Shown in pieces: positions 1-8,739 of a stretch of 64,000 nt of DNA (position 1 is its first letter; each line of letters starts with the position of its first letter). Location of the stretch: assembly GCA_014378915.1 (NCBI GenBank), contig JACMMS010000077.1, positions 1 through 64,000 on the forward strand, given 5' to 3'. The translations under genes were made by a program, and so were the position numbers. The stretch comes from Methylophilaceae bacterium (GTDB lineage Bacteria > Pseudomonadota > Gammaproteobacteria > Burkholderiales > Methylophilaceae). The notes below the pieces were generated by a model. That model had not been told where the DNA came from, did no database searches, and saw only the letters and a program-made list of their open reading frames with translations.

Positions 1-267
1 GGACGTGAAATGGCAAGGCATGCTGAGTTAACGAAAAACACGGGCGTTAAAGTATACTTTGCAGACCCACATAGTCCATGGCAACGTGGGATTAAGGAAA
101 ACACCAATGGATTACTGCGGCAGTACCTGCCCAAAGGTGAAGACTTAAGTATCTTCGGCCAGGAAGTGTCAGATGCGATTGCGTGGCAACTCAATACGAG
201 ACCCCGAAAGTCGTTAGGGTTCGAATGCCCTGCTGAGTTGTTTACACCGGATGCAAGTGATTATTAG
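1..267 (+). CDS. IS30-family transposase, C-terminal fragment (runs off the left edge)
   Basis: The 88 visible codons are the end of a DDE transposase of the IS30 family. The frame is open to base 1, so the gene starts outside the window. The stretch ADPHSPWQRG followed by KENTNGLLRQY is the hallmark of the IS30 catalytic core; the E of KENTNG is the last acidic residue of the DDE triad. The C-terminus (NTRPRKSLGF then PAELF) is also typical. Whether the copy is complete cannot be told from here. No terminal inverted repeat could be verified in the A/T-rich bases after the stop. Confidence 0.88.
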   Translation, partial: GREMARHAELTKNTGVKVYFADPHSPWQRGIKENTNGLLRQYLPKGEDLSIFGQEVSDAIAWQLNTRPRKSLGFECPAELFTPDASDY

Positions 268-483
268 ATGCATAAACATCAAAATTATTTTAAATAAGTA
301 AAATTACCTTGGATTGCTGATACTGAGATAGGTGTATTAATTTAAAAAATATCTAACTACAAGTGGCGAGGTCACGTAAAATCTAATTCTTTTTACATAT
401 CACTTTTAAGTGAATACAATTTAAATATTCAGCATGAAATCATGATTAATAAACTCATCCAATTTATAGTCCGTTAAGACTGC
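268..483. other. A/T-rich spacer between the transposase and yoaA
   Basis: No open frame is supported here. It contains the short palindrome CACTTTTAAGTG (402-413) and should hold the right end of the IS element and the yoaA promoter, but neither can be placed with confidence. There is no convincing Shine-Dalgarno directly before the yoaA ATG at 484. Confidence 0.4.
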
Positions 484-2418
484 ATGTCTGACTTAAATAA
501 AGTATTTAATGCAGGCGGAGCCTTATCTAAAGCGATTGCTGGCTATCACCCACGTAGCCAACAGTTAGAAATGGCGCTGGCGATTGAAGAGACTATTAGC
601 AATAATACTCAGCTGGTCGCAGAAGCGGGTACGGGCACTGGTAAAACCTTTGCTTATTTAGTACCAGCGTTACTTTCTGGTGGAAAAGTCATTATTTCTA
701 CCGGAACTAAAAACCTGCAAGACCAACTCTTTACGCGCGATTTGCCCAATGTGCGCGATGCGCTTAAAGTCCCTGTCACCGTTAGTATGCTTAAAGGTCG
801 GGCGAATTATGTATGTCATCATCATTTAGAGCGTGCCTCTAATGAAGGTCGTTTTGTTTCGCGTGAAGATGCGAAATACGTACATCTTATTAAAACCTTT
901 ATTGAAAACTCTTCTACTGGTGATAAATCTGAGCTCACTTCAGTCCCTGAAAACGCCACCATTTGGCCTAGCGTAACCAGTACGCGTGATAACTGTATGG
1001 GTGCAGATTGCAGCTTTTACAAAGATTGCTTTGTCATGGAAGCTCGTAAACGCGCCCTTGCAGCTGATGTTGTTGTGGTCAACCACCATTTATTTTTTGC
1101 AGATGTCATGTTGCGTGATGAAGGTGTTGCCGAGCTTTTACCTAACGCAAATACAGTAATTTTTGATGAAGCTCACCAATTGCCAGAAGTTGCAGGCTTA
1201 TTTTTTGGTGAAGATGTTTCAACAAGCCAAGTCATAGAACTCACGCGCGATGCACTTGCCGCACAAATGGTGTTAGCTAAAGATTGCATTGCACTTGCTG
1301 AGGCAATTCCTAAATTAGAAAAAGCCACTAAAGACTTTAGGTTAGTTTTTATGTATGAAGGGTCTCGGATGCCTGTGCAAAAAGCGCTCGCATTAAAAGG
1401 CTTTGATGAAGCTTATACCCATATGCAAACCGAGCTCGCGCTTTTGGCAAAGGTGTTAGAAAGCCAAGCTGCGCGTGATCCTGAACTGGAAAAATGTTGG
1501 CAACGTAGTGAGACTTTGTTAATGCAATTAGCCCGTTGGTATGCAGGTGGTAACGAGGATTTAGTGCGTTGGGTAGAAGTGTTTACACAATCTGTACAAT
1601 TACATGCCACGCCCTTAAGCGTAGCAGAAGGCTTTGGCAAACAGCTAAATGCTCAGCCACGAGCTTGGGTATTCACCTCTGCCACACTAGCCGTTAAAAC
1701 CGATTTTAGCCACTATCTCGCACAAATGGGCTTGCTTGAAGCTAAAACTGCGTATTGGACTAGCCCGTTTGATTACGAAAAACAAGCCATTTTATATGCT
1801 CCGCAAGGCATGCCAGAACCAAATAGCCCAGCTTATACAGCTGCTGTAGTTGCGGCTAGCATTCCAGTGCTACGTGCAAGCCAAGGGCGTGCATTTGTCC
1901 TATGCACCAGTTTGCGCGCCATGCGTGAAATTCACGCTATGCTCAAAGAAGTCTTTGAAACTGAAGGTATGGAATATCCATTGCTTATGCAAGGTGAAAG
2001 CTCACGCACCGAGCTGTTAGAGCGCTTTCGTAAAATCGGTAATGCCGTGCTGGTTGGTTCACAAAGCTTTTGGGAAGGTGTCGACGTACGCGGTGAAGCG
2101 TTGAGTGTGGTGATTATCGACAAGCTCCCATTCGCACCGCCAGATGACCCGGTGTTATCTGCTCGTATCGATAAAATGAATGCCGAAGGTAAAAATGCAT
2201 TTATAGAGTATCAGCTACCGTATTCGGTAATTACGCTCAAACAAGGTGCTGGGCGGTTAATTCGCGATGAAAATGATCACGGTATACTCATGATCTGTGA
2301 TCCGCGACTCATTACTAAGCCATATGGCAAGCGTATTTGGCAAAGTCTGCCACCATTTAAACGGACTAAAGAGCTGGCAGATGTACAGGCTTTTTTTGAG
2401 CATCATTTGATAGATTAA
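484..2418 (+). CDS. yoaA: DinG/YoaA-type ATP-dependent DNA helicase
   Basis: Superfamily 2 5'-3' helicase of the XPD/DinG type with an iron-sulfur cluster, acting in DNA repair in the cytoplasm. Walker A is AEAGTGTGKT (about residues 47-56) and the DEAH box is in VIFDEAHQL. Four cysteines between the motor motifs (C111, C171, C176, C182) fit the [4Fe-4S] ligands of this family. VVVNHHLFFAD and the C-terminal motifs GSQSFWEGVDVRG and QGAGRLIRD are all present. The 644-aa length and residue pattern match Escherichia coli YoaA better than the longer DinG. YoaA works with the polymerase III chi subunit in E. coli. arfB follows after 5 bases, so the two may be cotranscribed. Confidence 0.93.
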   Translation: MSDLNKVFNAGGALSKAIAGYHPRSQQLEMALAIEETISNNTQLVAEAGTGTGKTFAYLVPALLSGGKVIISTGTKNLQDQLFTRDLPNVRDALKVPVTVSMLKGRANYVCHHHLERASNEGRFVSREDAKYVHLIKTFIENSSTGDKSELTSVPENATIWPSVTSTRDNCMGADCSFYKDCFVMEARKRALAADVVVVNHHLFFADVMLRDEGVAELLPNANTVIFDEAHQLPEVAGLFFGEDVSTSQVIELTRDALAAQMVLAKDCIALAEAIPKLEKATKDFRLVFMYEGSRMPVQKALALKGFDEAYTHMQTELALLAKVLESQAARDPELEKCWQRSETLLMQLARWYAGGNEDLVRWVEVFTQSVQLHATPLSVAEGFGKQLNAQPRAWVFTSATLAVKTDFSHYLAQMGLLEAKTAYWTSPFDYEKQAILYAPQGMPEPNSPAYTAAVVAASIPVLRASQGRAFVLCTSLRAMREIHAMLKEVFETEGMEYPLLMQGESSRTELLERFRKIGNAVLVGSQSFWEGVDVRGEALSVVIIDKLPFAPPDDPVLSARIDKMNAEGKNAFIEYQLPYSVITLKQGAGRLIRDENDHGILMICDPRLITKPYGKRIWQSLPPFKRTKELADVQAFFEHHLID

Positions 2419-2423
2419 ATATC

Positions 2424-2837
2424 ATGATGAATATCATTATCCCCGACGTTGACTACCAACTTACTGCCATCCGTGCGCAAGGTGCAGGTGGTCAAAATGT
2501 GAATAAAGTTTCTAGTGCGATTCATTTGCGGTTTGATATTAGTGCGTCTAGCTTAAATGAAGGTGTTAAGGAGCGGTTATTGGCATTAAAAGATAATCGC
2601 ATTACTGATGAAGGAGTGTTAGTCATCAAGGCGCAGCAATATCGTACTCAAGAGGCCAATAAAAAAGATGCAATTAAGCGCTTGCATGAGTGGATAGCCG
2701 CTGCTACTGTGGTGCATGCTACACGTTATGCGACTAAGCCGAGTTGGGGCGCAAGGCAGAGCAGGCTGGCCGGTAAAGCGGTTAGGTCTGGCATTAAATC
2801 AATGCGTGGTCGGGTTAGGTCAGAAGATAAATACTAG
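2424..2837 (+). CDS. arfB: ArfB peptidyl-tRNA hydrolase (ribosome rescue)
   Basis: Release-factor-like protein of 137 aa that hydrolyses peptidyl-tRNA on ribosomes stalled without a stop codon. The catalytic GGQ lies in the motif GAGGQNVNKVSSAIHLRFD near residues 20-38. The C-terminus is rich in K/R (about residues 115-137), the tail that enters the empty mRNA channel. It lacks the codon-recognition domain of RF1/RF2, as expected for ArfB (YaeJ). Two adjacent ATGs (2424, 2427) are possible starts. The gene converges on kdoO with a 15-base gap. Confidence 0.93.
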   Translation: MMNIIIPDVDYQLTAIRAQGAGGQNVNKVSSAIHLRFDISASSLNEGVKERLLALKDNRITDEGVLVIKAQQYRTQEANKKDAIKRLHEWIAAATVVHATRYATKPSWGARQSRLAGKAVRSGIKSMRGRVRSEDKY

Positions 2838-2852
2838 CTAACTGTCATTTTT

Positions 2853-3737
2853 TTAGCGTTTAACTAATTGTCGTTTCTGTAATTTTTCCAGCACATGTAG
2901 TGGTGAAAACTCAGAGTGATATTGTCCTGCAATGGGTAAGTGAAAGGTCTGTTCAAACATGTATTGCCCGCTCATTGCGGCATGTAATACTTGGTCTGAA
3001 AAGCAAATCCATGTGCTGCCTGGCGCGAAATTGACCGCTTGTTGCTGTGTGTTTTTTTGATAGTCTAAGTCCGCTTTCATATGGTCATGAAGATGCAACA
3101 TAATGTGGTCGTACTCACTGCGTTTGCGTTTGGTAATGCCAATTGCACTTAACAGGCTTGCTGAGAATGGCACGGGGGGTTTAATGTTAGGTAAGAAATG
3201 CTGCGCGGCTTGCTCAAATGCTTCACCTACACGCCATACTCTTGAGACATTCTCCGGATTAACATTAGTAAATACGCGCAGAATACGCTCACCATGATTA
3301 GGCCTTGATGGAAACGCATCTACATGTAATCGTGAGTCATCTTTTTTCCAAGAACGCGCGGCAACTGCACCCACCATATTTGGTCGGTAGCTAGTGCGAG
3401 CGGTATTTAGATACAATGCGTAATTTGGAAATAACGTGATTATTAGCTGCGTTGCTTGATGTGCATAGCGTGTAATCATCGATGCCATTTGTGTTAAATC
3501 ATTTATTGAACCAGTTGCACCGCGTACATTCAAACCTTCCAAACTAATATTTTTACGCTGCCCATTTAACCAGCTTGGTGAATAAAACTTTTGCTCATCA
3601 TTTGTCATTGAAAAACCAAGTGTAGGTAGGTGAATGACTGCACCTTGTTCTAAATTTAACGCAACTTTCTCTGTCTCAGCCGCTGTTAAATTGGGTTTCC
3701 AATCGCGAATATCAAAGCTTTGGATAGCATCTTGCAT
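2853..3737 (-). CDS. kdoO: Kdo hydroxylase family protein (Fe(II)/2-oxoglutarate oxygenase)
   Basis: A 294-aa protein resembling 3-deoxy-D-manno-oct-2-ulosonic acid (Kdo) 3-hydroxylases, which hydroxylate Kdo in the inner core of lipopolysaccharide in Burkholderia, Ralstonia and relatives. The segment SRLHVDAFPSRPNHGERILR holds the H-x-D metal pair (about residues 138-140), and DQVLHAAMSGQ (about 248-258) supplies the distal histidine. Arginines nearby could bind 2-oxoglutarate. There is no signal peptide, so it acts in the cytoplasm or at the inner face of the inner membrane. It diverges from tsaB across about 110 bases. Assignment rests on motif recognition. Confidence 0.82.
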   Translation of the reverse strand: MQDAIQSFDIRDWKPNLTAAETEKVALNLEQGAVIHLPTLGFSMTNDEQKFYSPSWLNGQRKNISLEGLNVRGATGSINDLTQMASMITRYAHQATQLIITLFPNYALYLNTARTSYRPNMVGAVAARSWKKDDSRLHVDAFPSRPNHGERILRVFTNVNPENVSRVWRVGEAFEQAAQHFLPNIKPPVPFSASLLSAIGITKRKRSEYDHIMLHLHDHMKADLDYQKNTQQQAVNFAPGSTWICFSDQVLHAAMSGQYMFEQTFHLPIAGQYHSEFSPLHVLEKLQKRQLVKR

Positions 3738-3848
3738 TTTGTGTTTATATCAAAAAAATCAATGTTAATCACTTTAGCATATTGATTTATGCAATCCCAG
3801 TGCGGCGAGTGTGGCAAAATACGGTTTAAATTTTTATACCTAACTTTT

Positions 3849-4568
3849 ATGCATATTCTTGCACTAGATACCTCTACCGAATATCTCTCCTTAGCTTTAA
3901 AGCTAGGCGAGACCATCTTGCGTTACGATGAACTTGCTGGACAAAGTCATTCGCAGAAAATTTTGCCGCAAATACGTGCTTTACTGGATGAGGCAAATAT
4001 CGAATTGACTGACTTAGATGGCATTGCTTTTGGTGCAGGCCCGGGTTCATTTACGGGTGTACGCATTGCCTGTGGTGTGTCACAGGGCTTAGCATTCGGT
4101 GCAAATTTACCTGTGGTTGGTGTGAATACGTTATTGGTTTTGGCAGAGTTCAGCTTGAAAGAAAGTGCTGCAAGTAAGGTGATTGCTTGCTTAGATGCAC
4201 GTATGGGCGAGATTTACCACGCAGCTTTTGAAAAATGCGATGGTGTTTGGCAAGAAACTAGTGCATCTGGTCTATTTAAACCATATGATGCTCCCTTGGT
4301 AACCGGTGACGATTGGGTTGGGGCGGGCAGCGGATGGTTAACTTATGGCGAGCAATTAGGTGCAATTTATGAATCGCAATTGAAAGCAAGTTTGCCCAGT
4401 GCATTGCCTACAGCATCTTCAATATTGACGATTGCAACGCCTTTATTTGAAGCTGGATTAGGACAAGTTGCTCACGAAGCAACGCCAATTTACATTCGCA
4501 ATAAGGTTGCATTAAAAACTGCTGAACGCGCTTTGCTGGTTAAAACTAATGGACAGCCACGTAAATGA
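3849..4568 (+). CDS. tsaB: TsaB, tRNA threonylcarbamoyladenosine biosynthesis protein
   Basis: Forms the TsaB-TsaD-TsaE complex that makes t6A37 in ANN-decoding tRNAs. The N-terminus MHILALDTSTEYLSLAL and the motif GAGPGSFTGVRI are diagnostic of this ASKHA-fold paralogue of TsaD. The start is put at 3849 because the family begins at this Met; the open frame extends upstream without family similarity. Length is 239 aa, normal for the family. The stop overlaps the rimI start by 4 bases (ATGA), so the two are translationally coupled, a conserved betaproteobacterial arrangement. Confidence 0.95.
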   Translation: MHILALDTSTEYLSLALKLGETILRYDELAGQSHSQKILPQIRALLDEANIELTDLDGIAFGAGPGSFTGVRIACGVSQGLAFGANLPVVGVNTLLVLAEFSLKESAASKVIACLDARMGEIYHAAFEKCDGVWQETSASGLFKPYDAPLVTGDDWVGAGSGWLTYGEQLGAIYESQLKASLPSALPTASSILTIATPLFEAGLGQVAHEATPIYIRNKVALKTAERALLVKTNGQPRK

Positions 4569-5068
4569 GTACTAGTTTTAAAAATACGCTAAAAACTTCG
4601 CCAAATATTGCACAAGCTGAGTTACGTCCGATGAGTATGGCGGACTTAGACGCGGTTATGTTGATTGAGTCGACGCTTTATTCACACCCTTGGTCGCGTG
4701 GTAATTTTAGCGATTCGCTCAACTCAGGCTATAGCGCTTGGTTGTTATGCGAAAATACAAATATTATTGGCTATGCTTTTATGATGATGGTGATAGATGA
4801 AGCGCACTTGTTAAATATCAGCGTGGCTACAACTCATCAGAAACAGGGGCTTGGTAAACTAATGTTGCAACACATGCTGGATAAAGCTCGAGGACAAGGT
4901 GCGGTTAATATTTTTTTAGAAGTGCGCGCATCTAATACTTCTGCGATAGGTTTATATGAAAGCGTAGGGTTTAATGAGATGGCTATTCGCCGAAAATATT
5001 ATCCCCTGCATAATGGTCGTGAAGATGCCGTTTTAATGGGGTTAGCCCTTAAGAATATTAATCTATGA
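4565..5068 (+). CDS. rimI: RimI-type ribosomal protein N-alpha-acetyltransferase
   Basis: GNAT-fold enzyme of 167 aa that acetylates the N-terminal alanine of ribosomal protein S18. The acetyl-CoA loop is in QKQGLGKLMLQHM (about residues 98-110), followed by the beta-5 region FLEVRASNTSAIGLYESVGF typical of RimI. It overlaps tsaB by 4 bases at the start and the next gene by 4 bases at the end. It is thus the middle of a tightly coupled three-gene operon. Confidence 0.93.
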   Translation: MSTSFKNTLKTSPNIAQAELRPMSMADLDAVMLIESTLYSHPWSRGNFSDSLNSGYSAWLLCENTNIIGYAFMMMVIDEAHLLNISVATTHQKQGLGKLMLQHMLDKARGQGAVNIFLEVRASNTSAIGLYESVGFNEMAIRRKYYPLHNGREDAVLMGLALKNINL

Positions 5069-5715
5069 ACGTAACAAGAGAAGATGTATTACGTGAGCTT
5101 GAGTTGTTACCTGTATGGCGTTTACGCTCACCTGTTTTAATTGTTAAGCCAATATATGCTCCCACTGAGGCTTTAGCTGTTGAAGTTCTTACTCTTACGC
5201 CTAAGACGGAAATCATAGAGCCTCAGACTGAAATAATAGAGCTCAAGGGTGAAACTGCAGAGACTGCCCAATTAGTGACTGAAATGGTTCAGCCAGAGCT
5301 ATTGCCCACTATGCGCTTATTAGTAAGTGAAGATGCCAACTGGTTATTCATACTGGAAAGTATGGCTGGGAATACAGAATCCGAAACCTTACTACAAAAT
5401 ATGTTGCGTGCAATTTCGGTGAAAATAAGTGCAGATACTGGTATAAATATTAGCCAAGTTAAAGCTGCTCAACTTGCGGAATACCAGACGAAAATAATCA
5501 TTGTTTTTGGAATTGTGGCTGCGCAAGTTTTGCTAGGTAATAATGTGAGTTTTGATGTATTACGCCTAAATCAACATCAGCAACCATTGATCATGGGTAA
5601 CAACATGCCCGTTATTGTCACTTATCATCCTACTGAACTATTGCAACGTTTACCTAATAAAGCCAAAGCGTGGGATGATTTGCGCTTAGCCATGCAGGTG
5701 ATACAAAAGAACTAG
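5065..5715 (+). CDS. Divergent uracil-DNA-glycosylase-fold protein, probable HolD (DNA polymerase III psi)-like
   Basis: A 216-aa protein not confidently recognisable by family motif. The C-terminal part (VTYHPTELLQRLPNKAKAWD near residues 185-204) looks like the last motif of family 4 uracil-DNA glycosylases. The N-terminal catalytic GExPG motif and the iron-sulfur cysteines of active family 4 enzymes are absent; I see no cysteine in the protein. The start (LRELELLPVWRLRSP) resembles the start of E. coli HolD, the psi clamp-loader subunit, which has a glycosylase-like fold and is also a neighbour of rimI. An acidic, Glu/Thr-rich linker lies at about residues 45-78. I infer a catalytically dead glycosylase fold acting as psi; a degenerate glycosylase of other function is possible. 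Confidence 0.6.
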   Translation: MNVTREDVLRELELLPVWRLRSPVLIVKPIYAPTEALAVEVLTLTPKTEIIEPQTEIIELKGETAETAQLVTEMVQPELLPTMRLLVSEDANWLFILESMAGNTESETLLQNMLRAISVKISADTGINISQVKAAQLAEYQTKIIIVFGIVAAQVLLGNNVSFDVLRLNQHQQPLIMGNNMPVIVTYHPTELLQRLPNKAKAWDDLRLAMQVIQKN

Positions 5716-5785
5716 CGCTATGATGTAGGCTTGAATTTAACGAATTAGGCGCAATATTTGTATTAAATTATTTAAAGGAATGAAC

Positions 5786-6391
5786 ATGCATAAACTTTTA
5801 TTAAAATTAATGCTGGTCGCTTTAGTTGTCACTTCAACTTTAGGCTTGAGTGGCTGTGGCTACAATCAATTTCAAGGTTTAGATGAAGAATCAAAAGCGA
5901 GCTGGTCTGAGGTATTAAATCAATATCAACGCCGTGCAGATTTGGTGCCAAACTTAGTGAGTACTGTGCAAGGGTACGCAAAGCATGAAGAAAAAGTGTT
6001 TAAAGAAGTCGCAGATGCGCGCGCGCGCGTAGGTAGTATTCAAGCCACACCAGAATTGGTTAACGATGAGGCGGCTTTTGCTAAGTTCCAAGCAGCTCAA
6101 GGCCAAATGACTTCAGCGCTTTCAAGGTTGCTGGCTGTTTCTGAAAATTATCCCCAACTCAAGGCAGACCAAGGGTTTAGAGATTTACAAGCCCAATTAG
6201 AAGGTACTGAAAATAGAGTAACCGTTGCGCGTAATCGCTATATTGCAACCATTAAAGACTACAACGTGGCTGTGCGTTCATTCCCTAATAATCTCACTGC
6301 CATGATGTTTGGCTATAAAACTAAACCATCTTTTACCGTAGAAAATGAAAAAGCAATTTCAAGTGCGCCTAAAGTAGACTTTGGTCAATAA
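5786..6391 (+). CDS. lemA: LemA family lipoprotein
   Basis: A 201-aa LemA protein. The N-terminus has a lysine-rich start, a hydrophobic stretch and the lipobox LSGC, so a lipid-anchored, periplasm-facing protein is likely. The body holds the coiled helices typical of LemA, including NQYQRRADLVPNLVSTVQGY (about residues 42-61) and ARNRYIATIKDYNVAVRSFP. Start 5786 is preferred over the in-frame ATG at 5780 because AAAGGA (5774-5779) is 6 bases away. It precedes two TPM-domain genes, a common bacterial arrangement. Molecular role is not established. Confidence 0.92.
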   Translation: MHKLLLKLMLVALVVTSTLGLSGCGYNQFQGLDEESKASWSEVLNQYQRRADLVPNLVSTVQGYAKHEEKVFKEVADARARVGSIQATPELVNDEAAFAKFQAAQGQMTSALSRLLAVSENYPQLKADQGFRDLQAQLEGTENRVTVARNRYIATIKDYNVAVRSFPNNLTAMMFGYKTKPSFTVENEKAISSAPKVDFGQ

Positions 6392-6437
6392 CGGCCAAAC
6401 TTTAAAACTAAGCTTTAGTTAATTGTTTAATGACTGC

Positions 6438-7346
6438 ATGAATCGCATTAAATACACACTTTGTCGGCTAGGTGTGTTGTTTGCACTGTTTCTAGGGCTG
6501 ATAGCATTGCTTAGTGTCAACCCTGTTATTTCAAGCGCTAGCGCTGCAGCTACTGACGAAATTGCAATTCCTCCCCTCACACAGCGTGTCACTGACTTAA
6601 CTAGTACGCTAGCAGCCGAGCAAGTAAGTGCCCTAGAAAGTAAACTACAAGCATTTGAGCAAACTAAAGGCAGTCAAATTGCCGTATTGATTTTGCCTAC
6701 TACCCAGCCTGATGACATTTCACAGTATTCAATCCGCCTTGCGGATACATGGAAAATTGGTCGGAAAAGTGTGGGCGATGGCGTGATTCTTTTAGTGGCT
6801 AAAAATGACCATAAATTACGTATTGAAATAGGGCGTGGCTTAGAAGGGGCGATTCCTGACATATATGCCAGACGCATCATTGCCGAGAATATTGCACCGC
6901 TACTTAAACAGGGCGATATGAATGGCGGCTTAAATGCTGGTATTGATAAAATTATTAGCCTTATTTCGGGTGAAGATTTGCCACCGCCCCCTAAACAGGC
7001 TGCCAATATCGGCATGAGTTTTGAGAATCAACTGGCATTTTTTATTGTAGGATGCTTAGTAGTAGGTGCTTTTTTATCTAAGGTTTTTGGGCGATTTTTG
7101 GGTTCGGCAACTACTGGCGGTGTTGTGGGCTCACTCACATGGTTATTGGCTGGCGCAGTGGGTACATCGCTGTTGGTAGGGTTTTTAGGTTTTATTTTTA
7201 CATTATTTATTCCCGCTTTATTCAGTGGCGGCGGACGCGGCGGTGCTTATTATGGCGGCGGATTCGGCGGTGGCTCTAGTGGCGGCAGCGGTTTTAGCAG
7301 CGGCGGTGGAGATTTTGGCGGTGGCGGAGCCTCAGGTGATTGGTGA
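6438..7346 (+). CDS. TPM-domain (YgcG-type) membrane protein with Gly-rich tail
   Basis: A 302-aa protein with an N-terminal membrane segment or signal (about residues 1-35), a TPM domain (about 40-175; VTDLTSTLAAEQ, GDGVILLVAKNDHKLRIEIG, then an amphipathic helix) and a hydrophobic region (about 195-260). The low-complexity tail is dense in Gly/Ser. This matches YgcG-like proteins, which regularly follow lemA. A TTG-initiated extension to 6423 exists, but the ATG at 6438 directly precedes the Arg/Lys stretch of the signal. The function of the family is unclear; some TPM proteins act in membrane-protein quality control or photosystem repair. Confidence 0.86.
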   Translation: MNRIKYTLCRLGVLFALFLGLIALLSVNPVISSASAAATDEIAIPPLTQRVTDLTSTLAAEQVSALESKLQAFEQTKGSQIAVLILPTTQPDDISQYSIRLADTWKIGRKSVGDGVILLVAKNDHKLRIEIGRGLEGAIPDIYARRIIAENIAPLLKQGDMNGGLNAGIDKIISLISGEDLPPPPKQAANIGMSFENQLAFFIVGCLVVGAFLSKVFGRFLGSATTGGVVGSLTWLLAGAVGTSLLVGFLGFIFTLFIPALFSGGGRGGAYYGGGFGGGSSGGSGFSSGGGDFGGGGASGDW

Positions 7347-7388
7347 TGGGCTGATTGCTAATGTACTAATTAACAGAGGTGAAAACTA

Positions 7389-7916
7389 ATGCGCACATCT
7401 CGTCTATACATGCGGATTAAACGCTTTTTTAGCCATTTATTCAGTACCCCTTGGCATGTAGGTCGCTATTTTACATCCAGCACACTCAAAGCAATTGAGC
7501 ACGCAATTAAAGTAAGTGAAGATAAACACTTAGGTGAAATTAGATTTGTCATTGAAGCAGATTTACATCCCCTAGAAGTTTTATTGAATAAAACACCTAA
7601 AAAACGGGCTTTTGAATTGTTTTCTCAACTTGGTGTATGGGATACCGAACACAATAACGGTATTTTGATTTATGTCTGTTTGGCAGATCGCGATGTAGAA
7701 ATACTAGCGGACAGAGCAATACACCAGCGAATTGGGCATGCAGGTTGGGAAGCGATATGCCAAGTGATGGAAAAATATTTCCGTGCGGGCGAGTTTGAAG
7801 CTGGAGCGTTGCAGGGAATCACGCTAGTTGGCGAGGCATTAATTCAGCACTTCCCTGTTTTGAGTAATCAAAAATCCTTACGTAACGAGCTGCCCAATGC
7901 GCCGCTCATCATTTAA
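7389..7916 (+). CDS. Second TPM-domain protein, cytosolic form
   Basis: A 175-aa protein with a TPM domain but no signal peptide or membrane segment. The segments GVWDTEHNNGILIYVCLADR and DVEILADRAIHQRIG (about residues 84-120) correspond to the TPM core in the preceding gene. SD-like GAGGTG lies just before the ATG (about 7375-7380). It is the third gene of the lemA-TPM-TPM set, following the previous stop by 42 bases. Role unknown; presumably works with the membrane-bound pair. Confidence 0.82.
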   Translation: MRTSRLYMRIKRFFSHLFSTPWHVGRYFTSSTLKAIEHAIKVSEDKHLGEIRFVIEADLHPLEVLLNKTPKKRAFELFSQLGVWDTEHNNGILIYVCLADRDVEILADRAIHQRIGHAGWEAICQVMEKYFRAGEFEAGALQGITLVGEALIQHFPVLSNQKSLRNELPNAPLII

Positions 7917-7957
7917 CGCGGCTTTTACCTAACCTGATCCTTAAAACCAGTTTAAAA

Positions 7958-8528
7958 TTGGGTTTTGCTGTTAATTTATTGGCTTGCAGTCAGGTTGCCA
8001 TAGCCGATTTACTGGCCATGTCTGCTGTTTTTCATGTAACACCAAGCTGGGTGCATTTTAATATTTGCTGGGGTGATGGTGAAACAGTGAGCTTAGTACC
8101 GACGAGTGTTGCTGAATGGCAATCAGTAGCTGACATTTTTTCTAAAAGCGCTACTAGTCTTTCAGCTATCAGCCTTCCAAATAGCGCAGAGTTATAACGC
8201 AGAAATATAGCGCTTGCTATAGGCGTATTAGAAACCATCGTTGGCAAAAAAACTGGTATATCAGAAGATAAGGCAGGCACATTTAACAACTCCGCTTACC
8301 CTGGGCAGTTAGATTGCAATGATGAAGCAACCAATTCCACTACCTATATGCGCCTGTTGCAACAGGCAGGCAGCATACTACAGCAGTAATTCGTAAAGTT
8401 AAAACAGGTGAGCGTTATGCGGTAGATTCCTGGTTTTACGACAACGGACATCCTGCGACAATAGGGACATTTGCTTTGTGGAATCCGGCTATAAACCATC
8501 TGATAGTCCAATCGGTAAGCCGCACTAA
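7958..8528 (+). pseudogene. Degraded gene for a conserved hypothetical protein (multiple lesions)
   Basis: Three reading frames give consecutive pieces of one protein. The first piece (VSLVPTSVAEWQSVADIF) ends in an in-frame TAA at 8195-8197. The same frame then resumes with NIALAIGVLETIVGKKTG and GTFNNSAYPGQLDCNDEATN and runs to LLQQAG. It jumps frame, probably with loss of some codons, to HTTAVIRKVKTGERYAVDSW near 8374-8430. It shifts again near 8480 to end in SGYKPSDSPIGKPH with TAA at 8526-8528. At least one nonsense and two frame changes make a product unlikely. The family is a small conserved protein of unknown function; the 5' end is uncertain. Confidence 0.8.
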
Positions 8529-8739
8529 ATGAACCTTAAGCGCTTGTTTAAAGATAATTAAAATTTAAAAAAGTTTAGTGGAGATATTGCTATGCCTTAA
8601 TATTTTATCCTCTCGGAAGTAAAAGTAGCACTTAAATCCTGACTAGAAAAGCTTTTGTCGTCACTCAGTACTTTACTTATAATTTTATCCGCTTAGAATT
8701 CAACCCTTAAATTATTCTAAACTTAGGTTACAAGCAGTT

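Noticed and set aside
8032-8289. 85-codon minus-strand frame in the 8-kb relic
   Set aside because: The plus-strand pieces form a coherent protein; this frame is their antisense.
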